Shown here one piece after another: positions 14,977 through 22,951 of a stretch of 35,674 nt of DNA. A program made the translations under genes and the position numbers. Origin of the DNA: Pseudomonadota bacterium (GTDB lineage Bacteria; Desulfobacterota; Desulfobacteria; Desulfobacterales; Desulfolunaceae); contig JAHIRD010000067.1 of the NCBI GenBank assembly GCA_018818835.1, forward strand, positions 1 to 35,674. Direction: 5' to 3'. Numbering within the stretch: position 1 is the first letter of the stretch; each line of letters opens with the position of its first letter. The notes beneath the pieces were generated by a model that made no database searches, was not told the DNA's origin, and saw only the letters and a list, made by a program, of their open reading frames with translations.

Positions 14977-16771
14977 CCCGATCCATCTCCCGAGTGTAAT
15001 TAATTGAAACTGAACCTATTAGAAGCTCATCCCGCAGCACCTCGATCCGGTGGGGGCTGGAGAAAAATTGATTGTTCAACATATCATGCCCGACAACAAT
15101 AGGCGTATTGATTTTAAGGGGAAAGGCCCCGGACGCCTGACTTGAAATTCTGATTTCAAGATTAGAAATCTTCTCCACATTGCTTATGACATCGACCAGT
15201 GTCAGCGTCCTCCCCAGTTTCTTAAGGTCACCAAAAAGGATTGAGCCGCCATTTTCAAAACAGGTGATGGGTTGACCCTCTGTTTTAATCAGCATATAAT
15301 TCAACACGGGCGTATCCAGTTCAACGAATAATTTACCAATTATAGCATTTTCTCCATGAGTTACAACCTGATATTTCAAGCCTTTCCGGTCCAGGGAATA
15401 ATTGGGCCAAAGATCTTTGGCCGTGTTGATGCGGCAGCCCCTGTCCTCCCCGGTATTTTCTGATTCCGGTCCCACATAGCCCTTGAAATTCACCTGGAGA
15501 CGGGAGGGGTCAAAGGCGTCTGAAATGACATCCTCCAACTCAAAGATATCCCCTTTGATCATTCTGATCGTACTGTAGTTTTCCATGATCAGTTCCTTGC
15601 CGTTCACCTTCACGCGGTACAGAAGAAATGATCCACCCTTACCTTTTTTATCACTGACCGTAATACAACCGGCATCTTTACCTCCGTTTTCATCCAGAGC
15701 CAGATAGACACTTCCGCACGGGTAAAAATCCTTTCGAACGGTAATCCGGGTTGAGCGATCAATGGCAAGGGGCTTTCTAAAATCGTTCACCGATCCAAAA
15801 CCCAGGATATCTGCGCTGAGTCCCCTCTCGAAATTTGCCTCGATATGAGTGATGCTGACCACATCATTGGGCCGGATGGTCAGGATCTGGTCGCACCGCA
15901 CCACAATGGGCTGGGTGTCGTTCACGGTTATTACCAGATATTTCAAATCCGGTTCTTCAAGATTCACAGACGGAAGCTCGGGCACCACTCCAAATTCATC
16001 CATAAATGCATTGATCGCATGGATATGATGACGAATCTTCATCTCAAGGGGGAGGGATTTACTTGACTCCACCCCGAATGCCGGAATTCCGCATTTGGTC
16101 AGGGCATAATAGGTCGCTGATTTCCGCTGGGCCTTATGAATCGTATGTTCGGAAAAGGTGTTGTGGTTGTTGAAATGAAAATGATATTCATTATTTTCAA
16201 TATCCCTGTTGATCTTGTCAACCACACGACGTCCGATGTCTCCCAGTTCAATGACCAGCCCATCCTTTTCCCGGCGCTCACAATCTGCAATCACAGACTG
16301 GCCAAATTTTTTTGGATTCCGGTCATCATCGACCCACACCTCCGAATAAAACCCTGAACCGTCATGGAGATTCAACAGGCAGTCGCTCTCTGCAATCAGG
16401 TCCTTTAAAATGGCCACCACCTTGGTTTCGTAATTCGGCTTACTGTCTTCGGCGAATTTCCGGTTCATGTCCTCATTCACCTGCCTCTGATTGAGAACAA
16501 TGGAATGAAAATTCGCCCGGGGAACGACAATCAGGTTGCCTTTGGACAAACTCATATCCGCATAGATATCCGCCGACAAAAAACCTCCGGGCTCATCCCC
16601 CTGTATCCCGCCGATCAATAGAATGGTCTTTCCGTCTTCCTTACCATAGACCCTGTATACGTTGAGTTCATAGTCCGTCCCCTCAAAAAAAACCATATGG
16701 GTCCGTTTCGCCTCTGCGATTCCTGAAAAAAACAGGGCCAGGAACAAAACCACCCCAAAGCTAATCCTCAT
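14945..16771 (-). CDS. Csd4-like zinc D,L-carboxypeptidase (M99/M14 family) of the periplasm
   Basis: A 608-residue exported peptidase. Start ATG 16771 is chosen because it begins the signal peptide MRISFGVVLFLALFFSGIAEA; it overlaps the previous gene by 11 bp. Residues 55-60 are GIQGDE, giving Q57-x-x-E60 as zinc ligands, with H136 in NLHDGSGF as third ligand and E235 (GVESS) as a likely catalytic glutamate. In H. pylori Csd4 the zinc is held by Gln, Glu and His in just this way, a rare variant of the normal His. Csd4 trims peptidoglycan tripeptides to dipeptides. The C-terminal 350 residues are beta-rich and would be the extra M99-type domains. Neighbours (bactofilin, YkuD protein) support peptidoglycan remodelling for cell shape. 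Function here is inferred from these motifs. Confidence 0.8.
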   Translation of the reverse strand: MRISFGVVLFLALFFSGIAEAKRTHMVFFEGTDYELNVYRVYGKEDGKTILLIGGIQGDEPGGFLSADIYADMSLSKGNLIVVPRANFHSIVLNQRQVNEDMNRKFAEDSKPNYETKVVAILKDLIAESDCLLNLHDGSGFYSEVWVDDDRNPKKFGQSVIADCERREKDGLVIELGDIGRRVVDKINRDIENNEYHFHFNNHNTFSEHTIHKAQRKSATYYALTKCGIPAFGVESSKSLPLEMKIRHHIHAINAFMDEFGVVPELPSVNLEEPDLKYLVITVNDTQPIVVRCDQILTIRPNDVVSITHIEANFERGLSADILGFGSVNDFRKPLAIDRSTRITVRKDFYPCGSVYLALDENGGKDAGCITVSDKKGKGGSFLLYRVKVNGKELIMENYSTIRMIKGDIFELEDVISDAFDPSRLQVNFKGYVGPESENTGEDRGCRINTAKDLWPNYSLDRKGLKYQVVTHGENAIIGKLFVELDTPVLNYMLIKTEGQPITCFENGGSILFGDLKKLGRTLTLVDVISNVEKISNLEIRISSQASGAFPLKINTPIVVGHDMLNNQFFSSPHRIEVLRDELLIGSVSINYTREMDRDEQIEKPVNH

Positions 16772-17804
16772 TGGGTTTTTCACCGTCACTGGCTCCTTCA
16801 GGGGAATCACTTCCCGGGTCAGTGGCTGGATTGTCACCAACCGGTATGGCACGGTCTGTTGTCACTACGGTTACGCCTTCTTTAGCCATGGGTTTTGGCT
16901 CACTGCCCAACGGTAGGCCCGGTTTTCCATGAGACTCATTGGGAGGAACGGAAACGGACGTCTTATCATTATTTTCTGCGGAGCCCTTATCTGGCGGATC
17001 GGCCTTGGGTTTTTTAATCACATCCAGATCCACGTCAAAGGTGTTTTCATAGATCTTGTCACCGTCCGTAGAAAATATATACACATCCATTTTTTTATAA
17101 TGGTCATCGGGAAAAGGATTGTTAAATTTGAATTTCACACTTTTAAAATGATTGATTGAAAAAAACTGCCCCATACTCGGCATGGAAGGGATACCGTCCT
17201 TTAGGGTTACCGGCGGCATGGTCAACCAGTCCTGAGAATTATTCGAATCCGGCCTGAGGATCACGAACACCCGGCCTGCAATAGCATCAAGTTTGCACGT
17301 ATTCTTAACGATAAACCGAATCCTGGTTTCGCTGTCCCCTTCATTTTTGGAAAACGTCAGGTCCTTCACGTCCGCTGTCATTTTTTCAGCCTTCTTGGTC
17401 TCTTTCTTGGGGGTCGGCTTGGGGGCATCGTCTGCCTTCTTTTCAGCCTTTACTTTGGGCTCAGCGGTTTCCAGTTTTTTCTTGGGAATAAATAACTGGG
17501 CTTGCAGATGTTCCTTTTCATCCTGAAGGTGTTTTCTTTCATTTTCCACCGAGACAAGGCTCACTCTGAGTTCCTTGTTTTGATCCCTTGATTTAAAATA
17601 CATCATGGAAAAAAAGGCCGAAAAACCCAGTGAGAGAGCAAGTACAACAACCACGGTAATCACAAATTCCCTGTATCTCTTGATGGCAATGGTTTTTCCA
17701 TCCTCGCTCACAAAAAGCATCTGCCATTTACCCGTACGTTTGAAGGGGTTGGGAACCGAATACTTTTTCAGTTCTTTTTCCATATCTCTTGAAGAATCTT
17801 CCAT
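16761..17804 (-). CDS. Single-pass membrane protein of the shape module, unknown family
   Basis: A 347-residue protein with a 46-residue basic cytoplasmic N-terminus (KKYSVPNPFKRTGKWQ), one transmembrane helix (about 47-69, VITVVVVLALSLGFSAFF), a coiled coil (about 73-107), a Lys/Pro-rich linker, a beta-rich periplasmic domain (about 148-262, including RIRFIVKNTCKLDAIAGRVF), and an acidic, Pro/Ser-rich disordered tail. I do not recognise the family. Start ATG has AGGAGG at seven bases. It overlaps the YkuD gene by 37 bp and the Csd4-like gene by 11 bp. With one end in the cytoplasm where bactofilin polymerises and the other in the periplasm with the two hydrolases, it is placed to bridge them, as Csd5/Csd7 do in Helicobacter; this is inference. 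Confidence 0.7.
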   Translation of the reverse strand: MEDSSRDMEKELKKYSVPNPFKRTGKWQMLFVSEDGKTIAIKRYREFVITVVVVLALSLGFSAFFSMMYFKSRDQNKELRVSLVSVENERKHLQDEKEHLQAQLFIPKKKLETAEPKVKAEKKADDAPKPTPKKETKKAEKMTADVKDLTFSKNEGDSETRIRFIVKNTCKLDAIAGRVFVILRPDSNNSQDWLTMPPVTLKDGIPSMPSMGQFFSINHFKSVKFKFNNPFPDDHYKKMDVYIFSTDGDKIYENTFDVDLDVIKKPKADPPDKGSAENNDKTSVSVPPNESHGKPGLPLGSEPKPMAKEGVTVVTTDRAIPVGDNPATDPGSDSPEGASDGEKPNED

Positions 17805-19108
17805 GTTTGTTCCTCCTTCACCAGTACAAGAGTTTTTATCCCGGAAGCTGTGTAGCCACTTGATTTATAGTTCTGTCTGAAATCTGCACGAACCTGATTT
17901 TGTTCAATGGTCAGAGTCGGTTCGGAAATCGTGATTGTAATATAATCATAGACCGTGCTCAGATAACGCTTCCGGTCCAGCCAGGCTTTCTTGTCCATGT
18001 CACCGGACTGAAATCCCTGGGCATAGCACGCCCCGTAGTGTTCGATATCCCCTTTGCCCCATGCCTCTAACCAGACATCAATGGTTTGTCTGACCTCAGT
18101 GAGGACCCTTGCCGCACGGCCTTTTCGCTCCTGTTCAAGAATTTGATCTGCTGCCCATAAAATAGGCTGACGTTTCTTCATGTCCGGCTCACGGCTTGCC
18201 CCTGCAGAATGAATGACTTTATGGGTATCCCCGATAATTTTATATTCCTCTGATTTCAGGGAAATGTAGAGCTTTCGTATTCCGGCATCATGGCCATAAT
18301 CTCCCCGGTTGAGTTTCAACCTGAAAATGACCACCAACACATCCCCATCTCTGTAAATTCCACGGTTATCAATCTCAACTGAAAAGGGCCCTGTTTCGGC
18401 CTTTGCCTTATCCCGAATCGAGCGCCAGTCATTCCACCACGCCATGTGGGGGAGATATTCCGATGCATAAAAAGAAAGATAGACATGGTAATCCCCATCA
18501 CTGATGCTGTCTTTCCATTTGGCCAAGAATGAGTCAACAGCCTCGGATATCACGGCCTGATCATTGTTTTCCGAAAAGTCTATTTTTTCAGAAATAATAA
18601 TGGGGGTAAAATCAAGGGATATGTCCTTTTCCACACCGACAAGCTGACCGTTTTCAAGGGCAACACATCCGTTGGAATCCATGGGCTTTAAATCCCTGTC
18701 TGTCCCATGCAACCAGATTGCACTCCCGTTACGCCCCCCGACACAGTCAAGAAGATTGGGATAATCCGTGGGCAAGGCCATGACCCCGTAAACAGGCGCC
18801 AGATCTTTTTCAAGATACTTTCCAACAAAAAAATAGACCCCTTCCGGGGTTTTTTGATCACCGGCTATCTGTTTTCGCCCCTGAACTTTACCGGTGGAGC
18901 ACGTTAAGGTGCGTTCAAGAACCACCTCCATATCAGACCGGTAAAGGTAAAGGGTCTGACTTGATTTTTCTACCACAATGACCGTGCTTCCGTTGCCCGG
19001 CATGGAAACAATGGATGAGGGCAACATCGCAGAGTATACCGAACGGGCCTCCATGGTATATGACATGATCAGGCCGCCTAAGACAACACATAACAAAAAC
19101 CGTTTCAA
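17768..19108 (-). CDS. YkuD L,D-transpeptidase/carboxypeptidase with two NTF2-like regions (Csd6-like)
   Basis: A 446-residue exported protein. The start is TTG 19108, with AAGGAG five bases upstream, giving the signal peptide MKRFLLCVVLGGLIMSYTMEA. The YkuD domain (about 40-175) has H134 in 'WLHGTDRD' and the nucleophile C148 in 'DSNGCV'. Two alpha/beta regions follow, about 185-300 ('VDSFLAKWKDSISDGDYHVY') and 345-446 ('IDVWLEAWGKGDIEHYGACY'), each starting with an NTF2-like helix. Csd6 of H. pylori joins a YkuD domain to one such domain and acts as an L,D-carboxypeptidase. Here the NTF2-like part looks doubled. It likely removes or cross-links peptidoglycan stem peptides; which of these is not decided by sequence. 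Co-transcribed with the membrane protein, Csd4-like protein and bactofilin. Confidence 0.85.
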   Translation of the reverse strand: MKRFLLCVVLGGLIMSYTMEARSVYSAMLPSSIVSMPGNGSTVIVVEKSSQTLYLYRSDMEVVLERTLTCSTGKVQGRKQIAGDQKTPEGVYFFVGKYLEKDLAPVYGVMALPTDYPNLLDCVGGRNGSAIWLHGTDRDLKPMDSNGCVALENGQLVGVEKDISLDFTPIIISEKIDFSENNDQAVISEAVDSFLAKWKDSISDGDYHVYLSFYASEYLPHMAWWNDWRSIRDKAKAETGPFSVEIDNRGIYRDGDVLVVIFRLKLNRGDYGHDAGIRKLYISLKSEEYKIIGDTHKVIHSAGASREPDMKKRQPILWAADQILEQERKGRAARVLTEVRQTIDVWLEAWGKGDIEHYGACYAQGFQSGDMDKKAWLDRKRYLSTVYDYITITISEPTLTIEQNQVRADFRQNYKSSGYTASGIKTLVLVKEEQTWKILQEIWKKN

Positions 19109-19133
19109 TACAACTCCTTAAACTATCGAACAA

Positions 19134-20174
19134 TTAAAAAAAGGTTCTCTGAACCTTGAATCCCATGTGACGGTAAGCATCTTCAGATGCTTTTCGACCT
19201 GAAGAGGTGCGCGTCAGCATTCCTATTTTTAAAAGATAGGGCTCCACCACATCGACCAGGGTGTCGGTTTCTTCCTGGAGGGTTGCGGCAATGGCCTCAA
19301 TCCCCACCGGCCCACCATGGTAGTACTCAATGATGGTTCGCAAAAATTGTCTATCCAGATTTGTCAGCCCTTTTTCATCAACCCCTTCAAGGGCCAGGGC
19401 AGATTTTACGGTGTCACATGTCAATGAGCCATCGGACCGAACCTGGGCATAATCCCTAACCCGTTTAATCAGCCTGTTGACGATCCGGGGTGTGCCCCGG
19501 GAACGACGGGCAAGCTCATAGGCCCCTTCGTCGTTGATGGACACCCCCAGAAGATCTGCGGAACGTCTCGTGATGGTCACCAGATCTTCGATGGAATAAA
19601 AATCAAGACTTCGAAAGATCCCGAAACGGTCCCGCAAGGGTGCTGAAAGCAGGCCCACCCGGGTGGTGGCACCCACCAGGACAAACTGTTTCAAACGAAA
19701 GCGATGGCTCCGGGCATGCATACCCTTGTCAAACACAAAATCAATGGAAAAATCCTCCATGGCCGGATACAAGAATTCTTCAACGGTTTTGGGCAAGCGA
19801 TGAATCTCATCAATAAAAAGAATGTCCCCCTGCCCCAGGTGGGTGAGTACCCCGATCAGATCGCCGCCTTTTTCAAGGGCGGGGCCCGAGGTAATGGTCA
19901 GCTCCCCCCCCATCTCATTGGCGATGATATGGGCAAGGGTTGTTTTGCCCAGACCCGGAGGCCCATGAAACAGAACATGCTCTATGGGCTCCCCCCTCAT
20001 TTTGGCCGCCTGAATGGCAATTTTGAGCGTCTCGACAGCTTCTTTCTGGCCCACGTAATCATCAAATTTATCGGGCCTCAGGGATACGATATCCTGGCTG
20101 TCGTCCATGGGGAGGTCTTTTTTGGTCAAAAGCCCTTGCTTTTCCGAAGAAAATGTCAGAACATCATCGCCCAT
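19134..20174 (-). CDS. ruvB: Holliday junction branch migration helicase RuvB
   Basis: A 346-residue AAA+ motor. Walker A GPPGLGKT is at residues 71-78, Walker B DEIH at 122-125, sensor '[18 protein letters not shown]', and a C-terminal winged helix ends 'AYRHMGF'. As a hexamer on RuvA it drives branch migration of Holliday junctions. The gene follows ruvA by 30 bp and precedes the Csd6-like gene by 25 bp, so the shape genes may be read on from the ruv promoter. The N-terminal 20 residues are longer than in E. coli; the internal M23 is an alternative start. Confidence 0.97.
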   Translation of the reverse strand: MGDDVLTFSSEKQGLLTKKDLPMDDSQDIVSLRPDKFDDYVGQKEAVETLKIAIQAAKMRGEPIEHVLFHGPPGLGKTTLAHIIANEMGGELTITSGPALEKGGDLIGVLTHLGQGDILFIDEIHRLPKTVEEFLYPAMEDFSIDFVFDKGMHARSHRFRLKQFVLVGATTRVGLLSAPLRDRFGIFRSLDFYSIEDLVTITRRSADLLGVSINDEGAYELARRSRGTPRIVNRLIKRVRDYAQVRSDGSLTCDTVKSALALEGVDEKGLTNLDRQFLRTIIEYYHGGPVGIEAIAATLQEETDTLVDVVEPYLLKIGMLTRTSSGRKASEDAYRHMGFKVQRTFF

Positions 20175-20204
20175 GGCTATGCCCCTCGCGCCGTATCAAA
20201 CATT

Positions 20205-20825
20205 CTAAAGATTCTTTTCACCGCGGTATACCTCATCGAACAGGTCTTCGGGTGTTCCAATCGATGGATTTCGTTCAAAGGCCTCGGCGATCATCGTCCT
20301 GGCATCAGGAGCCCTGTGACCCAGTTGAGTGACCAGAACATCCAGAACCATATCGGTAAAATCCCCAAGCTGAACCGGTTTTTCAATGGATTCGCCCGGA
20401 TGAATCAGGGCAAATTTACCCATTTTCCCCTCAAGGGTTGCGATGATCTTCTGGGCCGTCCGTTTACCAATGCCATCCAGTTTTTGGAGGGTAATAACAT
20501 CCTTATTTTCAATGGCCCTGGCAATTTCACGCGCCGGAAGCGTCATGGCCTTGACCGCCTTCATGGGGCCAATGGCTTCCACACTGATGAAGTATTGAAA
20601 AAATTCTTTTTCCGCTTCCAGATTAAAACCGATGAGGGTGGGCTTGGGCTGGCGCTCTGTCTGGTGATAATAGATATAAAGTGAGGTCGTCTCGTCGTCT
20701 CCTCGTGAGCCCATGGTTTCCAGCACATTTGCAGGAAGAAGAATTTCATAACCCACATGATTGACAAGGAGGATAATTCGGTCCTCTTCCTTTTTAATGA
20801 TTTTCCCCTCAAGGTAGGCAATCAT
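20205..20825 (-). CDS. ruvA: Holliday junction DNA-binding protein RuvA
   Basis: A 206-residue protein with the OB-fold N-domain (MIAYLEGKIIKKEEDRIILL, 'VNHVGYEILLPA', 'GFNLEAEKEFF'), helix-hairpin-helix motifs ('LQKLDGIGKRTAQKIIATL') and a C-terminal domain III ('SIGTPEDLFDEVYRG') which binds RuvB. It tetramerises on four-way junctions. Normal length. In order ruvC-ruvA-ruvB; the ribosome site is a modest GGGGAT. Confidence 0.95.
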   Translation of the reverse strand: MIAYLEGKIIKKEEDRIILLVNHVGYEILLPANVLETMGSRGDDETTSLYIYYHQTERQPKPTLIGFNLEAEKEFFQYFISVEAIGPMKAVKAMTLPAREIARAIENKDVITLQKLDGIGKRTAQKIIATLEGKMGKFALIHPGESIEKPVQLGDFTDMVLDVLVTQLGHRAPDARTMIAEAFERNPSIGTPEDLFDEVYRGEKNL

Positions 20826-20905
20826 ATGGCCATATCCCCAGTCTCCCCTAATGATGCATTCGTAAAAACAATGCCAGATGGCTATGGAAAAAGGCCATCA
20901 GGTAT

Positions 20906-21379
20906 TTAATATCTGAAAAGCCCAATCAAAGCCAGAGACAATGCATCGGACGCATGATAAGGCCGGATGGGCTTTTCATGGTGAAGATAACGGCGAACCG
21001 CTTGTTCAAGCTGTTCCTTTCCTGCGTTTCCATTACCTGAAAGTATTTTCTTGGATTCACGTACAGGAACTTCAACGACGGATATACCGGAGTGAGCAGC
21101 AGCCAGAAGCACAACCCCACTTACTTTACCCAGAAGAATACCTGATTTGGGGTAGCGTTCCAAGGAAAAAACATCTTCGACCACCATAAGATCCGGTTTC
21201 TGATCGTTCAGAATACCCATAATCTTGTCGTAAATATGGGCAAGTCGAATGGACAAGGTATCTGTTTTTTGTGTGTCGATGCTCCCGAAAGAATAGCTAT
21301 CGATTTTCATTCCCATCCCCGAAACAAGCCCGATCCCCGTCCCGGCAAGCCCCGGATCAATACCAATAACCCTTTTCAT
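20906..21379 (-). CDS. ruvC: Crossover junction endonuclease RuvC
   Basis: A 157-residue resolvase with catalytic residues D8 (GIDPG), E69 (VVEDVF), H142 and D145 (HASDALSLAL). The third acid is a histidine, as in Thermus RuvC, whereas E. coli has aspartate. It cuts Holliday junctions handed on by RuvAB. ATG 21379 gives the normal start MKRVIGIDPGL; in-frame GTG 21394 and ATG 21388 upstream, the first directly touching the cpoB stop, are possible. The 80-bp gap to ruvA holds no gene. No yebC-like gene is beside it. Confidence 0.94.
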   Translation of the reverse strand: MKRVIGIDPGLAGTGIGLVSGMGMKIDSYSFGSIDTQKTDTLSIRLAHIYDKIMGILNDQKPDLMVVEDVFSLERYPKSGILLGKVSGVVLLAAAHSGISVVEVPVRESKKILSGNGNAGKEQLEQAVRRYLHHEKPIRPYHASDALSLALIGLFRY

Positions 21380-21394
21380 TACCGCCATGGCCAC

Positions 21395-22201
21395 CTATTT
21401 ACTGGAATCAAGTTTCTTTTTGGCAATGGCAGCTTCGCTTGAGCCTTGAAATTTTTTTATCAGTTCGTTCAAAATCAGTTTTGCATTATCAGCTTCACCC
21501 AGTTCAAAAAATGCCAGACCCTGTTTCAAATAGGCACTGGCAACCTTATTGCCCTTGGGATAATTCTCTATCACTTTCTGATATTCAAGGATCGCCTTCT
21601 GATACCATTTCTCCCTGTAAAAGGATTCGCCGATCCAGAACTGGGCATTATCCGCGTTGGGTGAATTCGGATAATTTTTAATCAGTCTGCCAAAGCCCTC
21701 CCTGGCCGTTTTCATATCATCTTTTTCAAGGGCTGCCTGGGCGTCAATATATAGCTGGGCTTCAGGTGAGGTATTTGTCACGGGTGCTGTTATGGGAGCC
21801 GTGTTTACCGGAGCAGACATTCGGGGTGCATCGCTGTTAAAACCCACATATGTTTCAAGATGGGCCATTCGTCGTGAAAGATCCGCCAAGAGAAGATCAA
21901 GCCGTTCGATTTCCGTGGTAAGCTTATCCGATGAACTTTTGTTTTTTTCCTGGATGTATGTGTTTTCTTCGAAACGGCCATCGATTCGGCGGATCTGTTC
22001 GGCAAGATTGTCAAATCGATTGTTCAGTTTGGCGTATTCTCCCTTGATGTTCTTGGAGCTGTCTTCAACGGAGACTTTCTGGTTGGATATTTTTTTTTCA
22101 ATGACATCAATCCGGTCATCCAGATACACCACGTCACGGCTCAAGGCACATCCCGACATAAGGATTAAACAGGATACCACGATGATTATTTTTCTATTCA
22201 T
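21395..22201 (-). CDS. cpoB: Tol-associated lipoprotein CpoB/YbgF
   Basis: A 268-residue periplasmic protein. The start at ATG 22201 gives a signal segment ending in the lipobox MSGC with C18 lipidated, unlike E. coli CpoB, which is soluble. A coiled coil (about 25-115) that trimerises in CpoB is followed by a Pro/Thr linker and a TPR domain (about 150-268; 'AQLYIDAQAALEKDDMKTA', 'NADNAQFWIGESFYREKWY', 'VASAYLKQGLAFFELGEAD'). CpoB links Tol-Pal outer-membrane constriction with PBP1B. It follows pal by 145 bp, in the order usual for the tol-pal cluster. Confidence 0.9.
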   Translation of the reverse strand: MNRKIIIVVSCLILMSGCALSRDVVYLDDRIDVIEKKISNQKVSVEDSSKNIKGEYAKLNNRFDNLAEQIRRIDGRFEENTYIQEKNKSSSDKLTTEIERLDLLLADLSRRMAHLETYVGFNSDAPRMSAPVNTAPITAPVTNTSPEAQLYIDAQAALEKDDMKTAREGFGRLIKNYPNSPNADNAQFWIGESFYREKWYQKAILEYQKVIENYPKGNKVASAYLKQGLAFFELGEADNAKLILNELIKKFQGSSEAAIAKKKLDSSK

Positions 22202-22262
22202 ATGCCCTGCCTTAAGTATCATCACTTTCTGTTGAAATTTATTCTGCCTTTTAAAACACGTT

Positions 22263-22345
22263 ACGAGCAGCAGAAAATCTGCTGCTCGTTTTATTTCTTT
22301 TCAACGTATTTTCACTACTCCCGACATGGAGTCCGGGATTTTTTT
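22263..22345 (+). terminator. Two plus-strand terminator-like hairpins between pal and cpoB
   Basis: First, ACGAGCAGCAGA (22263-22274) and TCTGCTGCTCGT (22278-22289) form a perfect 12-bp stem followed by TTTTATTT. Second, TCCCG..CGGGA (22320-22343) is followed by a run of T. Both have the T-run on the plus strand, although pal and cpoB are read from the minus strand, so they would stop antisense transcripts; on the minus strand they may act as mRNA-stabilising stems. Confidence 0.5.
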
Positions 22346-22346
22346 C

Positions 22347-22928
22347 TTACTTGATCACAAAATGAGCCCGTCTGTTTTTTGACCAGGCGGCTTCGGAATG
22401 TCCCATGACAATCGGTCGTTCTTCGCCATAGCTGAGTGTTTTAATCCTTGCTGAATCAACGCCCAGATTCATGAGGGTGCTCTTGACACGTGCGGCACGT
22501 CGATCACCAAGGGCAAGGTTGTACTCTGTGGTTCCACGCTCATCACAATGTCCTTCAATGACGACGGTGACATTGGTGTTTGCAAGAAGCCAGTTTGCTT
22601 TATTCTCAATAATACCCATGGCGGAGTCCTGGATCACGGAGCTGTCATAGTCAAAATAAAGATCAATATTGATAAAATCATCTTCGGCCTGGGCCATGGC
22701 AGCGGCTTCTCTGTTGGCTTCATCTTCGGAAGCGTCCATGGCCACATCCTCTTCCGTCGCTGTATCCGCTGCCGTATCAACCATATCCGTGGCCGTATCC
22801 ATTGTATCGGTCACAGCCTGATCAGCATTGGGGTCAGTCGTAACCTTCTTTTTGCCACATGATACAACAAGCATCAAAGACAGAAGAATACATACCAAAG
22901 ATAACTTTATCGTCCAGGTTCTGTTCAT
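22347..22928 (-). CDS. pal: Peptidoglycan-associated lipoprotein Pal
   Basis: A 193-residue outer-membrane lipoprotein. The lipobox VVSC gives C24 as the modified residue. An unusually Asp/Thr/Ala-rich linker (about 32-80) follows, then an OmpA-like domain (about 85-193) with 'IDLYFDYDSSVI', 'VVIEGHCDERGTTEYNLALG' and 'GEERPI', which binds diaminopimelate in peptidoglycan. It works with TolB and the TolQRA motor to keep the outer membrane attached during division. AGGAGG precedes ATG 22928. It follows tolB by 23 bp. Confidence 0.96.
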   Translation of the reverse strand: MNRTWTIKLSLVCILLSLMLVVSCGKKKVTTDPNADQAVTDTMDTATDMVDTAADTATEEDVAMDASEDEANREAAAMAQAEDDFINIDLYFDYDSSVIQDSAMGIIENKANWLLANTNVTVVIEGHCDERGTTEYNLALGDRRAARVKSTLMNLGVDSARIKTLSYGEERPIVMGHSEAAWSKNRRAHFVIK

Positions 22929-22951
22929 TTTTCCTCCTAACGTTCATTTTT

